Positions 1 through 8,590 of a stretch of DNA of 64,000 nt are shown here, in pieces (the first letter of the stretch is position 1; every line of letters begins with the position of its first letter). The stretch covers positions 186,001 to 250,000 of the forward strand of contig CALFLK010000013.1 in the NCBI GenBank assembly GCA_937880095.1, in the 5' to 3' direction. Under the pieces are notes generated by a model, which was not told the origin of the DNA, ran no database searches, and saw only the letters and a list, made by a program, of their open reading frames with translations. Made by a program: the position numbers and the translations under genes. The DNA comes from an uncultured Faecalibacterium sp. Lineage in GTDB: Bacteria; Bacillota; Clostridia; Oscillospirales; Ruminococcaceae.

Positions 1-23
1 TTTACGCAGCTTTTAACAAGCGA

Positions 24-536
24 TTAGGCAGCAGCCTCGTCCTGCTTGTCTGCGTAAGCCTGCATAGCAACTGCCAGGCCGGACAGAGTGCTGGTAAGAG
101 CACCTGCGAACATGGACAGCATGCCTTCGCGGTTGGGCAGCTTTGCGATCGCATTGATCTCTGCTGCGTTCATGACCTGACCCTCAACGAAGCCGCCCTT
201 CAGGGTGAACTTCTTGGACTTGTCAGCCTCAGCAAACTTGTTCAGGATGTTAGCTGCGATGGTAGCGTCCTCCTTGGAGAAAGCCACAGCAGTGTCACCC
301 TTGAAAGTTTCAGCCAGAGATTCGAAAGCAGTATCCTTAACAGCCAGACGCAGCATGGTGTTCTTGATAACCATGTACTCAACGCCTGCCTCACGCAGCT
401 CCTTACGCAGTTTGGTGTCAGCTGCAACGTCGATGCCGCCGTAAGCAACGACAACACCTGCGACGGAACCTTCGAACTTCTCCTTCAGGCTTGCAACGTA
501 TGCCTGCTTTTCAGAAAGGATCTTTGCACTGGGCAT
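24..536 (-). CDS. rplJ: 50S ribosomal protein L10
   Basis: The 170-residue product matches L10, which forms the stalk base with L7/L12 and helps recruit translation factors. The N-terminal half carries the L10 pattern of an LRKELREAGVEY segment followed by VIKNTMLRLA, and the C-terminus is the Ala-rich helix that binds L12 dimers. Length is normal for the family. A GAGGTGA ribosome site precedes the ATG. It is the last complete gene of the rpmG-secE-nusG-rplK-rplA-rplJ cluster; rplL would be expected just outside the window. A long structured leader lies directly upstream. Confidence 0.97.
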   Translation of the reverse strand: MPSAKILSEKQAYVASLKEKFEGSVAGVVVAYGGIDVAADTKLRKELREAGVEYMVIKNTMLRLAVKDTAFESLAETFKGDTAVAFSKEDATIAANILNKFAEADKSKKFTLKGGFVEGQVMNAAEINAIAKLPNREGMLSMFAGALTSTLSGLAVAMQAYADKQDEAAA

Positions 537-559
537 TTGGTTTCACCTCGTTTCCTCAT

Positions 560-720
560 AATATCTATAATCCTGTAAACAAAAAGCCTCTTTCCCGCAC
601 TAGGACGAGAAAGAGGCGCAATACAACGTATCGTGCGTTTCTCGGCAGGCGGCGATTGGCCTTATGCTATTACAGCACCTGCTGTCTTAAAAACAGCATA
701 ACTATTTTATCGCACGAACG
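560..720 (-). promoter_or_regulatory. L10 leader (rplJL autoregulatory RNA)
   Basis: About 220 nt separate rplA from rplJ and hold strong secondary structure on the minus strand. The 3' part (581-618) is a hairpin, GCCTCTTTC pairing with GAAAGAGGC, followed by a T run, which looks like an attenuator. Upstream is a second hairpin-rich section containing GCTGTTTTTAAGACAGC. L10 leaders at this position in Firmicutes bind the L10-L12 complex and repress their own operon. The assignment rests on position and structure, not on a covariance search. Confidence 0.72.
581..618 (-). terminator. Attenuator hairpin in the L10 leader
   Basis: A nine-pair stem (GCCTCTTTC at 586-594 with GAAAGAGGC at 609-617) is followed on the minus strand by TTTTTGTTT. 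It sits about 45 nt before the rplJ start codon, so it probably sets readthrough into rplJ. Confidence 0.72.
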
Positions 721-764
721 CGATTTTGTCAATAGCTTTTTATCAAATAATTGATAAAAAAGGA

Positions 765-1457
765 TTAGACACCGTACTTCAGGGTGTTGACGCGAACGCC
801 AGGGCCCATGGTGCTTGCCAGGGTAGCGCTCTTGAAGTACTGACCCTTAGCAGCGGCGGGCTTTGCCTTGCCGATTGCTTCCAGAACAGTGTTCACGTTG
901 TCGAACAGTTTCTCAGCACCGAAAGATGCCTTGCCGACGGGAACGTGGATGATGTTCTGCTTGTCCAGGCGGTACTCGATCTTACCAGCCTTAGCTTCGG
1001 TAACTGCCTTGCCCAGGTCGGGGGTAACAGTACCAGCCTTGGGGTTGGGCATCATGCCGCGGGGGCCCAGGACCTTACCCAGACGGCCAGCCTTACCCAT
1101 CATGTCGGGGGTAGTGACGACAACGTCGAAGTCCATGAAGCCGCCAGCGATCTTTGCGATCAGCTCGTCATCGCCAACGATCTCAGCGCCTGCAGCGGTA
1201 GCAGCCTCAGCAGCTGCGCCCTTTGCGATAGCGCAAACGCGGACGTTCTTACCAGTGCCGTTGGGCAGAACAACTGCACCACGGACCTGCTGGTCAGCGT
1301 GACGGCCGTCAACGCCCAGACGAACGTGCAGCTCGATGGTCTCATCGAACTTAGCGCTTGCGGACTTGCAGCACAGCTCCAGAGCCTCGTTCAGCTCGTA
1401 GCTCTTAGTAAAGTCGATCAGCTTTGCAGCCTCAACGTATTTCTTACCGTGTTTCAT
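765..1457 (-). CDS. rplA: 50S ribosomal protein L1
   Basis: The 230-residue product is ribosomal protein L1, which binds 23S rRNA at the mobile stalk near the E site and in many bacteria also represses its own mRNA. It begins MKHGKKYVEA, contains the GRHADQQVRGAVVLPNGTGK segment and the MGKAGRLGKVLGPRGMMPNP signature. An upstream in-frame start exists at 1511, but the ATG at 1457 follows a perfect TAGGAGG site and gives the normal length. It lies 57 bases after rplK in the same operon. Confidence 0.97.
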   Translation of the reverse strand: MKHGKKYVEAAKLIDFTKSYELNEALELCCKSASAKFDETIELHVRLGVDGRHADQQVRGAVVLPNGTGKNVRVCAIAKGAAAEAATAAGAEIVGDDELIAKIAGGFMDFDVVVTTPDMMGKAGRLGKVLGPRGMMPNPKAGTVTPDLGKAVTEAKAGKIEYRLDKQNIIHVPVGKASFGAEKLFDNVNTVLEAIGKAKPAAAKGQYFKSATLASTMGPGVRVNTLKYGV

Positions 1458-1514
1458 TCTTAATCCTCCTAGGTGGTCTTGCGGGCTATCAGACAGCCCT
1501 CCCACATTCATTCA

Positions 1515-1940
1515 TCAGTCGACGACGGTGACGCCCATGCTGCGGCAAGTGCCTGCAACCATGCTGCAAGCAGCTTCCAGAGAAGCAGCGTTCAGGTCGG
1601 GCATCTTGGTCTTAGCGATCTCCTCAACCTGAGCCTTGGTCAGAGAAGCGACCTTGTCCTTGTTGGGGACACCGGAACCACTCTTCAGGCCTGCTGCCTT
1701 CTTGATCAGGACAGCTGCGGGGGGAGTCTTGGTGATGAAGCTGAAGGAGCGGTCAGCGTAAACGGTAATCACGACGGGGATAACGTAGCCCATCTGATTC
1801 TTGGTACGCTCGTTGAACTCCTTGGTGAAGGACATGATGTTAACGCCGTGCTGGCCCAGAGCGGGACCAACCGGGGGTGCCGGAGTTGCCTTGCCGGCTT
1901 CGATCTGCAGCTTAATATAGCCAGTAACTTTTTGTGCCAT
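1515..1940 (-). CDS. rplK: 50S ribosomal protein L11
   Basis: The 141-residue product starts MAQKVTGYIKLQIEAGKAT and keeps the PPVGPALGQHGVNIM signature of L11, the protein of the GTPase-associated centre that folds the thiostrepton-loop rRNA. The ATG at 1940 has a GGAGGTG site eight bases upstream, which favours it over the in-frame start at 1955. It is followed by rplA, with which it is normally co-transcribed. Confidence 0.97.
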   Translation of the reverse strand: MAQKVTGYIKLQIEAGKATPAPPVGPALGQHGVNIMSFTKEFNERTKNQMGYVIPVVITVYADRSFSFITKTPPAAVLIKKAAGLKSGSGVPNKDKVASLTKAQVEEIAKTKMPDLNAASLEAACSMVAGTCRSMGVTVVD

Positions 1941-1975
1941 TTTGCACACCTCCAAAAAATCTGTGGTTAGTAGCA

Positions 1976-2046
1976 GCCTGCCGTTTGCAGGCCTCCCACG
2001 AGCGCACGACCACCGCGCACTCTATAAGAACGGCGAAAGCCGTCTT
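1976..2046 (-). promoter_or_regulatory. Hairpin-rich leader before rplK
   Basis: The 125-base gap between nusG and rplK holds stems on the minus strand: AAGACGGC with GCCGT(T)CTT around a TTTC loop (2026-2046), an imperfect GC-rich stem near 2000-2023, and GCCTGC with GCAGGC (1976-1992). No T run follows, so this is not a plain terminator. A ribosomal-protein leader, for example an L1 or L11 target, is plausible but unproven. Confidence 0.4.
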
Positions 2047-2065
2047 ACCGGAATAAAATGCCGCT

Positions 2066-2596
2066 TTACAGCAGCTCGACCTGTCCGAGTTCGACTTCGG
2101 CAGGGGTCTCGCGGCCAAACATATTGACAGTGAGGCGCACCTTGAAAGCAGCGGTGTCGATTTCCTCCACCTTGCCCATGAAGCCTTCCATCGGGCCGGA
2201 CGTGATCTGTACGCTGTCGCCAACCTGGAAATCCACGGTCAGCGGGGTCTGCGTGCTCACGCCCAGTTTTTCTACTTCCTCATTGCTCAGGGGAACCGGT
2301 TTGGAAGCAGGGCCCACGAAGCCAGTACAGCCACGCGTGTTGCGGACAATGTACCAAGTCTCGTCGGTCATGACCATTTTGATCAGGACGTAACCGGGGA
2401 ACAGCTTGTGCTCAACCAGCTTTTCCTGACCATCCTTGATCTCGGGGACCATTTCGGTCGGTACCTTAATGTCGCAGATCATGTCCTGCAGGCGGCGGTT
2501 CTCCACCATGGTCTGCAAGTCCTGTGCGACTTTGTTCTCATAACCGGAATAGGTATGGACAACGTACCACAAGGCTTCCATAGTTTGATCTTCCAT
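2066..2596 (-). CDS. nusG: Transcription termination/antitermination factor NusG
   Basis: The 176-residue product has the NusG N-terminal domain, starting near ALWYVVHTYSGYENKVAQDL with the PGYVLI segment, and a C-terminal KOW domain with VGDSVQITSGPMEGFMGKV. NusG binds RNA polymerase to modulate elongation and couples with Rho or S10. The ATG at 2596 follows an ACGGAGG site; the in-frame start at 2632 would overlap secE. secE lies directly upstream, the usual order. Confidence 0.96.
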   Translation of the reverse strand: MEDQTMEALWYVVHTYSGYENKVAQDLQTMVENRRLQDMICDIKVPTEMVPEIKDGQEKLVEHKLFPGYVLIKMVMTDETWYIVRNTRGCTGFVGPASKPVPLSNEEVEKLGVSTQTPLTVDFQVGDSVQITSGPMEGFMGKVEEIDTAAFKVRLTVNMFGRETPAEVELGQVELL

Positions 2597-2621
2597 AGTA
2601 AAACCTCCGTTTACAGGGCGA

Positions 2622-2861
2622 TCAGACACCAATGATCAGACCCATAATGCCGCCAAAGATGGCATCCAGGGCGATCATGACGACTGCCGCAATCGCAACG
2701 ACTGCCAATACAACCAGAGTATTGGTCTTCGTTTCCTTCTTGCTGGGCCATGAGACCTTCTTCAGCTCGCTCTTCGTATCACGGAAGAACTTGCCGATAC
2801 GAGCAAAGAAGCCCTTTACCTTAGACATGAAGCCAGGCTTTTTTTCGGTTTTGTCTGCCAT
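2622..2861 (-). CDS. secE: Preprotein translocase subunit SecE
   Basis: The 79-residue product has a basic N-terminus, the conserved FFRDTKSELKKVSWPSKKET amphipathic helix and one C-terminal membrane span (about residues 49-77). SecE clamps SecY in the SecYEG channel. It sits between rpmG and nusG, its standard neighbourhood in Firmicutes. It is a single-span form, as usual outside Proteobacteria. Confidence 0.95.
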   Translation of the reverse strand: MADKTEKKPGFMSKVKGFFARIGKFFRDTKSELKKVSWPSKKETKTNTLVVLAVVAIAAVVMIALDAIFGGIMGLIIGV

Positions 2862-2888
2862 GTTATACGGCCGCCTTTCTTCTCTTTA

Positions 2889-3038
2889 TTACTTGGTTTC
2901 GCGGTGCAGCGTGTGCTTACGGCAGAAACGGCAGTACTTGTTCATTTCCAGACGATCAGGGCAGTTCTTCTTGTTCTTAGTCGTGTTGTAGTTGCGCTGC
3001 TTGCACTCAGTGCATGCCAGAGTGATCTTAACGGTCAT
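2889..3038 (-). CDS. rpmG: 50S ribosomal protein L33
   Basis: The 49-residue protein MTVKITLACTECKQRNYNTT has paired Cys motifs, CTEC and CRFC, typical of the zinc-binding form of L33. A perfect ATGGAGGTG ribosome site precedes the ATG at 3038; the longer in-frame start at 3122 has no site. It is the first gene of the ribosomal/secE/nusG transcript. Confidence 0.95.
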   Translation of the reverse strand: MTVKITLACTECKQRNYNTTKNKKNCPDRLEMNKYCRFCRKHTLHRETK

Positions 3039-3151
3039 AGTGTGACACCTCCATTTTAACGGTTGTAATTGAACCTCCCTCGGCGTTGCGGGCAAACCCA
3101 CTTCATCAAAAAATGGGCACAAAAAAAGAACCCCGCAAAAGAGGTGTTATC

Positions 3152-3180
3152 ATAATACCATTCTACAGCCCGCTAGTCAA
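3152..3180 (-). promoter_or_regulatory. SigA-type promoter of the rpmG-secE-nusG-ribosomal operon
   Basis: On the minus strand TTGACT (3180-3175) and TATTAT (3157-3152) are separated by exactly 17 bases. The start would fall about 105 bases before rpmG, leaving a leader with short inverted repeats. No other promoter of this quality lies upstream of the operon in the window. Confidence 0.75.
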
Positions 3181-3405
3181 GCATAAACACGCAAGTTCTT
3201 TGAAATTTTTATCAAGACGGCGCACTTTATTTTCTTTTTTGCCGCAATATGCAATTTCTGAAATCCCGCCTGCGCTTTCTCCCGACAGGAAACCGGCGGC
3301 GAAACGTATGATACAGTAGAAACCCGCTCATTTTTGTGGTATGCTTATAATAATTATGAAATAAAACCAGTGGGTATCCCGCTGGCTGCAGATAGGAGTC
3401 TGATT
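3181..3405. other. Intergenic stretch between rpmG promoter and ddl
   Basis: No gene is seen. A TATAAT box at 3346-3351 (context TGCTTATAAT) lies 54 bases before ddl and probably serves it, but no good -35 box is present. The rest is AT-rich with one weak CCGCC/GGCGG inverted repeat around 3265-3300. Confidence 0.4.
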
Positions 3406-4512
3406 ATGATGGCACAAAAAACGCTTTCCGCTGCGCTTCTGTTCGGCGGTCTTTCCAGCGAACATGAAGTCAGCCGCGTATCCGCCGGCACTTTTGTAGA
3501 CAATATGTCCGCGGAACGCTATACCCTTTATAAAGTAGGCATCACAAAAGACGGTCGCTGGCTGCTCACCGATGCCGACACCAAGCAAATGGCTGACGGC
3601 AGCTGGGAAACTCTGCCCGATAACCGTCCCTGCTTGATCAGCCCGGACCGCCAGACCCATGGTCTTTTGGTGTTCCAGCCGGACGGCACTGCTGAACCCC
3701 ATCGTCTGGATGTAGTCATTCCTGCACTGCACGGCTTGTGGGGCGAAGATGGCACGGTTCAGGGTCTTTTGGAGCTGGCTGGCATTCCTTATGTAGGCTG
3801 TGGTGTTCTCGCCAGTGCAGCCTGCATGGACAAGGCTGTTGCAAACACCCTGTTTGAGGCTGCAGGTATCCCCCACTGCCCTTGGATGAGCTTCACCCGC
3901 TACGAGCTGGAAACCGATTTGGACCAGTGCTGCGAAAAGCTGGAATTCAAGCTGAACTACCCCATGTTCGTCAAGCCCGCAAACGCAGGTTCCAGTGTCG
4001 GCATCAGCAAGGCTATGGACCGCTACGGTCTGCGCACTGCTATCGAGATGGCACTGCGCGAGGATGACAAGCTGGTCTTTGAGGCTTTTGTGGACGGTCA
4101 GGAAGTAGAATGTGCCGCTTTGGGCAGCAATCCTGCTCTGGCAACCCGTCCCGGTGAGATTCTGGCAGGTGCGGAGTTCTACACCTACGATGACAAGTAC
4201 AAGAACGGCGTGAGCCAGACTGTGATTCCCGCAAACCTGAGCGAAGAAAAGCTGGACGAAGTCCGTACTCTGGCACAGAAGGCGTATACCGCTGTGGGCG
4301 GTGAAGGCTTGTCCCGCTGTGACTTCTTTGTGGAAAAGGGTACCGGTCGTGTTCTTATCAACGAAATCAACACCTTCCCCGGCTTTACTTCCATCAGTAT
4401 GTATCCCAAGCTGATGGAAAGCGTAGGTCTGACCGTTCCTGAGCTGATTGATGAACTGATTCTGCTGGCTTTGGAGCGTGGTACACGCAACGAGGCAAAG
4501 CATCATGGATAA
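3406..4512 (+). CDS. ddl: D-alanine--D-alanine ligase
   Basis: The product (about 368 residues) is a Ddl-type ATP-grasp ligase that joins two D-Ala for peptidoglycan precursors. It has the N-terminal LFGGLSSEHEVSRVSA motif, the HGLWGEDGTVQGLLEL segment, the KPANAGSSVGISKA ATP-grasp motif and a C-terminal INEINTFPGFTSISMYP metal/substrate motif. The ATG at 3406 follows TAGGAG; the in-frame start at 3334 has none. The stop overlaps murI, giving a cell-wall D-amino-acid pair. Confidence 0.95.
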   Translation: MMAQKTLSAALLFGGLSSEHEVSRVSAGTFVDNMSAERYTLYKVGITKDGRWLLTDADTKQMADGSWETLPDNRPCLISPDRQTHGLLVFQPDGTAEPHRLDVVIPALHGLWGEDGTVQGLLELAGIPYVGCGVLASAACMDKAVANTLFEAAGIPHCPWMSFTRYELETDLDQCCEKLEFKLNYPMFVKPANAGSSVGISKAMDRYGLRTAIEMALREDDKLVFEAFVDGQEVECAALGSNPALATRPGEILAGAEFYTYDDKYKNGVSQTVIPANLSEEKLDEVRTLAQKAYTAVGGEGLSRCDFFVEKGTGRVLINEINTFPGFTSISMYPKLMESVGLTVPELIDELILLALERGTRNEAKHHG

Positions 4513-5317
4513 TCGTCCCATTGGCGTATTCGACAGCGGTCTGGGCGGTCTGACCGGTGTACGAGAGCTGCGGCGTTTGCTGCCCGGTGAGAATATCGTG
4601 TATTTTGGCGACACGGGTCGTGTGCCTTACGGCCCCCGCGGCAAAGACACCATTGTTCAGTACACTCGACAGGATATTGCTTTCCTGCTCTCGAAGGATG
4701 TAAAGTACATCATGGCTGCCTGCGGTACAGTTTCCAGCACCTATCCGCCTGAAGAAGCCTCACAGCTGCCGGTACCGTTCTGCGGTGTGGTCGGCGCAAC
4801 CGCACGCTCTGCCGCATGGGCTACCAAAAACCGCCGGGTTGGTGTGATGGGAACCCCCGCCACCATCCGTTCCGGCAGCTACGAGATTTTACTGAAGCAG
4901 CTGATTCCGGGTGTGGAAATCACCAAGCAGGCTTGTCCCATGCTAGTACCGCTGGTAGAAAACGGTTATATTCAGGACGGCAACCCTGTCGCGATGCTGC
5001 TGTTGCAGGAATATCTGGAACCCATGCTGAAAGCCGGTGTGGACACTTTGATTCTGGGCTGCACCCACTACCCTCTGCTGAAAGGCATGATTGCAAAAAT
5101 CATGGGCAGTAATGTGAACCTCATCGACCCCGGTAAAGTCACCGCAGAAGCTCTGAAACGAGATCTTTCCCAAAAGGGACTTTTGGCAGACCGTACAAAC
5201 GGCGAAGCCCATTACTTTGTCAGCGATGACCCGGACGGCTTTATTTCGGTCGCAGATTTGTTTTTAGGGGAATACCGCGGCGGTACCGTGGAACAGATCT
5301 CTATTGAAAAATACTAA
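4505..5317 (+). CDS. murI: Glutamate racemase
   Basis: The 270-residue product makes D-glutamate for peptidoglycan. Visible motifs are IGVFDSGLGGLTGVREL, VYFGDTGRVPYGPR, the first catalytic Cys in AACGTVSSTY and the second in LGCTHYPLL. The first motif is normally ACNTAS, so the usual Asn after the Cys is Gly here. The gene starts inside the last codons of ddl (8-base overlap), indicating translational coupling. Length and all other motifs are normal. Confidence 0.93.
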   Translation: MDNRPIGVFDSGLGGLTGVRELRRLLPGENIVYFGDTGRVPYGPRGKDTIVQYTRQDIAFLLSKDVKYIMAACGTVSSTYPPEEASQLPVPFCGVVGATARSAAWATKNRRVGVMGTPATIRSGSYEILLKQLIPGVEITKQACPMLVPLVENGYIQDGNPVAMLLLQEYLEPMLKAGVDTLILGCTHYPLLKGMIAKIMGSNVNLIDPGKVTAEALKRDLSQKGLLADRTNGEAHYFVSDDPDGFISVADLFLGEYRGGTVEQISIEKY

Positions 5318-5330
5318 AGGGAATACAAAA

Positions 5331-5774
5331 GTGAGCGAACAGAAAAAAGAAAACTATATCATTCGAATCAAGAGCTGCATCGAGCAGGACGACGAACCGC
5401 AGATCGTGGAGCTGACCACCAAAGGTCAATACCATGACCGGAACGGCAGCTACTATATTACCTATAAAGAAAACTCCGGTATCGGCTACGAAGGTTGTTC
5501 CGTTACCATTAAGGTTGCACAGGACGGCAGCAAAGTGACGTTGATGCGCTTCGGTAAAATCAACACCCAGATGCTGATTGAGCGCGGTCGCCGCAACGTA
5601 TGCCACTACGAAACTGGTTTTGGTTCTATCACGATGGGTGTATCTGCCGATGAAATTATCAGCGAACTTAACAGCAAAGGCGGTCGTGTACAATTCAGCT
5701 ATATTCTGGATGCTGACAGCTCCGGTCTGGTCAGCAAGAGCAAGCTGGATATTTCCGTCGCCCATATCAACTAA
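5331..5774 (+). CDS. DUF1934 (YwiB-like) beta-barrel protein
   Basis: The 147-residue product resembles DUF1934/YwiB proteins, small lipocalin-like barrels of unknown function often encoded next to argS. Features are the early IRIKSCIEQ strand, an ELTTKGQYHDRNGSYYITY segment, the YEGCSVTIKV strand and the C-terminal FSYILD...LDISV. The GTG at 5331 has AAAGGG nine bases upstream and is preferred over a TTG at 5304 inside murI. It is likely co-transcribed with murI. Confidence 0.82.
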   Translation: MSEQKKENYIIRIKSCIEQDDEPQIVELTTKGQYHDRNGSYYITYKENSGIGYEGCSVTIKVAQDGSKVTLMRFGKINTQMLIERGRRNVCHYETGFGSITMGVSADEIISELNSKGGRVQFSYILDADSSGLVSKSKLDISVAHIN

Positions 5775-5830
5775 GATTTCTGTTTGAAAAGCTCTTGCGC
5801 AAATCACGGATTACCGTTATTATAAAGAAT

Positions 5831-5860
5831 AGTCTGCTGCGACAGACTGTATCATTTTTC
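5831..5860 (+). terminator. Weak hairpin before argS
   Basis: AGTCTG and CAGACT form a six-pair stem followed by TATCATTTTT. It may end the ddl-murI-DUF1934 transcript before argS, but the stem is short. Confidence 0.3.
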
Positions 5861-5916
5861 GTTAAACCTCGGCTGCGCGCCGCCTGACGCGTTTTTGCCG
5901 AATAAGGAGTGTAAAT

Positions 5917-7719
5917 ATGAGCAATTACAACCCCCGTCAGTCCGCTATGGACCAGGCACGCGATCTGCTGACCCGTGCTGCCAGCGCTGCTATGGAAGCT
6001 GGCGATCTGCCCGCTGCTGAGCTGCCCGCATTTATCGTGGAGATTCCTTCTGACACCAAGAACGGCGACATTGCTTCCAACATTGCAATGGCTGGCGCTC
6101 GTACCTGGCACAAGGCTCCCCGCATGATTGCTGACGCAATCGTTCAGCATCTGCCCACTTTCGAAGGCTCTTGCTTCTCCAAGGTGGAAGTTGCAGGCCC
6201 TGGCTTCATCAACCTGTTCCTGGCACCCAGCTTCTTTGCTGGTGTCGTGGTCAATGCCTGCTCCGACGCAGACTACGGCCGTACCGATTTCGGTAAGGGT
6301 CAGAAGGTAAACGTGGAATTCGTTTCTGCAAACCCCACCGGCCCCATGCACATGGGCAACGCACGCGGCGGTGCTCTGGGCGACTGTCTGGCTGCTGTTA
6401 TGGACTGGGCTGGTTATGATGTGACCCGTGAGTTCTATGTAAACGACGCAGGCAACCAGATTCAGAAGTTCGGCAAGAGCTTGGCTGTGCGCTATCTGCA
6501 GCACTTCACTAGCGAGGAGGCTTATCCCCTGCCCGCTGAGTGCTATCAGGGCGGCGACATCAAGGTTCTGGCTGACGAGTTCATCGAGCTGGAAGGCGAC
6601 AAGTATCTGGCAGCTTGCCAGGCTGTTTCCGCAACCCTGACCGACGAGCTGCTGGAAAGCGACGCTTTCTCTGCACTGAAGGACGCACTGGTTGCTTACG
6701 CCCTGCCCAAGAATATCGCTGCTCTGAAGCGCGATCTGGGCAAGTACCGCATCGACTATGATGTATGGTTCCACGAGAGTGTGCTGCACAACAGCGGTAT
6801 GGTTCAGGAAGCTATCGACAAGCTGCTGGCTACCGGCGCTTGCTACAAGGCTGAGGACGGCGCTGTCATGTACCGCAGCGCACAGTACAGCTCCAAGTAT
6901 GGTGTTGCCAACAAGCGCAAGACCGACGACGGCAGCGAAGAAGAGGCTAAGGACGAAGTTCTGGTTCGTGCAAACGGCATCCCCACTTACTTTGCCGCTG
7001 ATATCGCTTACCACTACAACAAGCTGGCTACCCGCGGCTTTGACAAGTGCATCGACGTTTGGGGTGCTGACCACCACGGTCACGTTGCCCGTATGAAGGG
7101 CGCTATGGACGCAATCGGTCTGGACGGCAGCAAGCTGGATGTTGTTCTGATGCAGCTGGTCAACCTGATGCGTGACGGTCAGCCTGTCCGTATGAGCAAG
7201 CGTACCGGCAACGCAATCACCCTGACTGACCTGCTGGAGGAAGTGCCTATCGACAGCGCACGTTTCCTGTTCAATATGCATGATGCAGGCAGCGGTATCG
7301 ACTTCGACCTGGGTCAGGCTGTTCGTGAGGACAACGAAAACCCGGTCTACTATGTCCAGTACGCACACGCTCGTATCTGCTCCATCCTGCGCAAGCTGGA
7401 GAGCGAGGGCGTAACCTTCATTGGTGCAGACAAGGTAGACGCTACCCTGCTGACCGACCCTGCTGAAATGGATCTGATCCGTATGCTGATGAACTTCCCC
7501 ACCGAAATCATCATGGCTGCTGAGAAGTACGATCCCAGCCGCATCAACCGTTTCGTCATTGATCTGGCTAGTGCATTCCACCGCTTCTACAACAACTGCC
7601 GCATTCAGGGTGCTGATCCTGCTCTGCAGCAGGCACGTCTGGCTCTGTGCCTGGCTGTGCGTGCGGTCATTCGCAATGTGCTGACCATGTTCAAGATCAA
7701 CGTTCCCGAAACGATGTAA
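5917..7719 (+). CDS. argS: Arginyl-tRNA synthetase
   Basis: The 600-residue class I synthetase charges tRNA-Arg. Motifs include the N-terminal additional domain (GDIASNIAM), the HIGH-type sequence SANPTGPMHMGNARGGALGD, the MSKRTGNAITLTDLL loop and a C-terminal DALR-type anticodon-binding region (YVQYAHARICSIL). An AAGGAGTG site lies before the ATG. It ends at a strong terminator. DUF1934 genes next to argS are common in Firmicutes. Confidence 0.97.
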   Translation: MSNYNPRQSAMDQARDLLTRAASAAMEAGDLPAAELPAFIVEIPSDTKNGDIASNIAMAGARTWHKAPRMIADAIVQHLPTFEGSCFSKVEVAGPGFINLFLAPSFFAGVVVNACSDADYGRTDFGKGQKVNVEFVSANPTGPMHMGNARGGALGDCLAAVMDWAGYDVTREFYVNDAGNQIQKFGKSLAVRYLQHFTSEEAYPLPAECYQGGDIKVLADEFIELEGDKYLAACQAVSATLTDELLESDAFSALKDALVAYALPKNIAALKRDLGKYRIDYDVWFHESVLHNSGMVQEAIDKLLATGACYKAEDGAVMYRSAQYSSKYGVANKRKTDDGSEEEAKDEVLVRANGIPTYFAADIAYHYNKLATRGFDKCIDVWGADHHGHVARMKGAMDAIGLDGSKLDVVLMQLVNLMRDGQPVRMSKRTGNAITLTDLLEEVPIDSARFLFNMHDAGSGIDFDLGQAVREDNENPVYYVQYAHARICSILRKLESEGVTFIGADKVDATLLTDPAEMDLIRMLMNFPTEIIMAAEKYDPSRINRFVIDLASAFHRFYNNCRIQGADPALQQARLALCLAVRAVIRNVLTMFKINVPETM

Positions 7720-7738
7720 TTTCTTTTTCGGATACAAT

Positions 7739-7778
7739 AAAAAGCGCTCTGCCTGAGTAAAAGGCAGGGCGCTTTTCT
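7739..7778 (+). terminator. argS terminator
   Basis: AAGCGCTCTGCCT pairs with AGGCAGGGCGCTT around a seven-base loop, followed by a short T run. Confidence 0.85.
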
Positions 7779-8002
7779 TATCTTTCTCTTTGCCTTTCGG
7801 CATCCTTGTGCTGTCAGTTGCATATCCTATAGTAATAACAGCATCTTTCACCCGAAAAAAACGGCAAAAAAGAGGTGAACTGCATCCTTTTTTGACAGCC
7901 CACCTTTACTATTATAACGCGTCTGCACGTTAGTTTCAATAGTCCATGAAAAGAACAGCAAAAGTGCATAATTTCAAGAGATATCTCCGTACATTCTGCG
8001 AA
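7779..8002. other. Non-coding stretch between argS terminator and the large RNA
   Basis: No open frame with a ribosome site was found on either strand. A TTGACA at 7892-7897 followed 15 bases later by TATAAC is a possible weak promoter on the plus strand. Nothing else can be supported. Confidence 0.4.
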
Positions 8003-8031
8003 TAGAAAACCACCTGCCTATGTGGTATTAT
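8003..8031 (+). promoter_or_regulatory. Promoter of the large structured RNA
   Basis: TAGAAA (8003-8008), 17 bases, then an extended -10 TGG-TATTAT (8023-8031), overlapping a second TATAAT at 8029-8034. The same TAGAAA/extended -10 layout is seen at rlmB. The predicted start is near 8038-8040. Confidence 0.6.
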
Positions 8032-8327
8032 AATGCCAACAAAAGAGAACATCTTAAAGAGATGGGAAGGCTGAATAAGCCAGAAAGACCACTAACGGTC
8101 GAATGAAAGGAGCGTAGATCCGATGGCTATTGAACCCGCACAGTTTGGACAGGCTGTCGGGACTCGCTGATTGATTACAAGCGACACTTATTTTGAAAGG
8201 GTATGAACCCCGACTTTAATAAATAGCAAGTGCATTTCGGTTGTAACACAGTGAGGGACGGGAATAAGCCCGACAAGCCTGTCACATGAGTTCGCAAGAG
8301 CTGAAAAGCAGATGATGATAGATGTGG

Positions 8328-8590
8328 AAGGAGTCGATTTCTTTATGAAAAGATTTTGCACTCGTCCGATATCCATCCGCTGAAAAAGGAGAACTCCAAT
8401 GTACTAGTTTAGTACCGCGAAAGCAAAAGCCTGATATTACATCGGCTAGCATGCATATAAGTTAAAAAGGACGTGAGGGACCATGAAAATGGTAGATTGT
8501 CCGCCTAACACATTCGTGTAGCGAGGTAATTCCCATGTTCTAGTTGATTCGAGCAACCCCTATCCCCTAAGGAGAAAGTTGTGGTTAGAT
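8328..8590 (+). repeat. Tandem RNA domain, unit 1
   Basis: The unit runs from AAGGAGT (8328) to the start of unit 2. Landmarks: hairpin TCTTT-ATGA-AAAGA (8340-8353), CTCGTCCGAT (8361-8370), TCCAATGTACTAGTT (8395-8409) with a local GTACTA/TAGTAC hairpin, CCTGA (8430) and ACATCGG (8439), GGAC (8469)/GTCC (8499) around ACCAT-GAAA-ATGGT, and TCCCATGTTCTAG (8531-8543). Confidence 0.65.

Noticed and set aside
5767..7851. A 694-codon frame opposite argS, and similar long frames opposite metG, murD, gltX and the ABC exporter
   Set aside because: Antisense shadows caused by strong codon bias; the plus-strand genes carry full sets of family motifs.
8188..8376. A 62-codon minus-strand frame inside the large RNA
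   Set aside because: No ribosome site, no similarity, and it overlaps strong RNA hairpins on the other strand.
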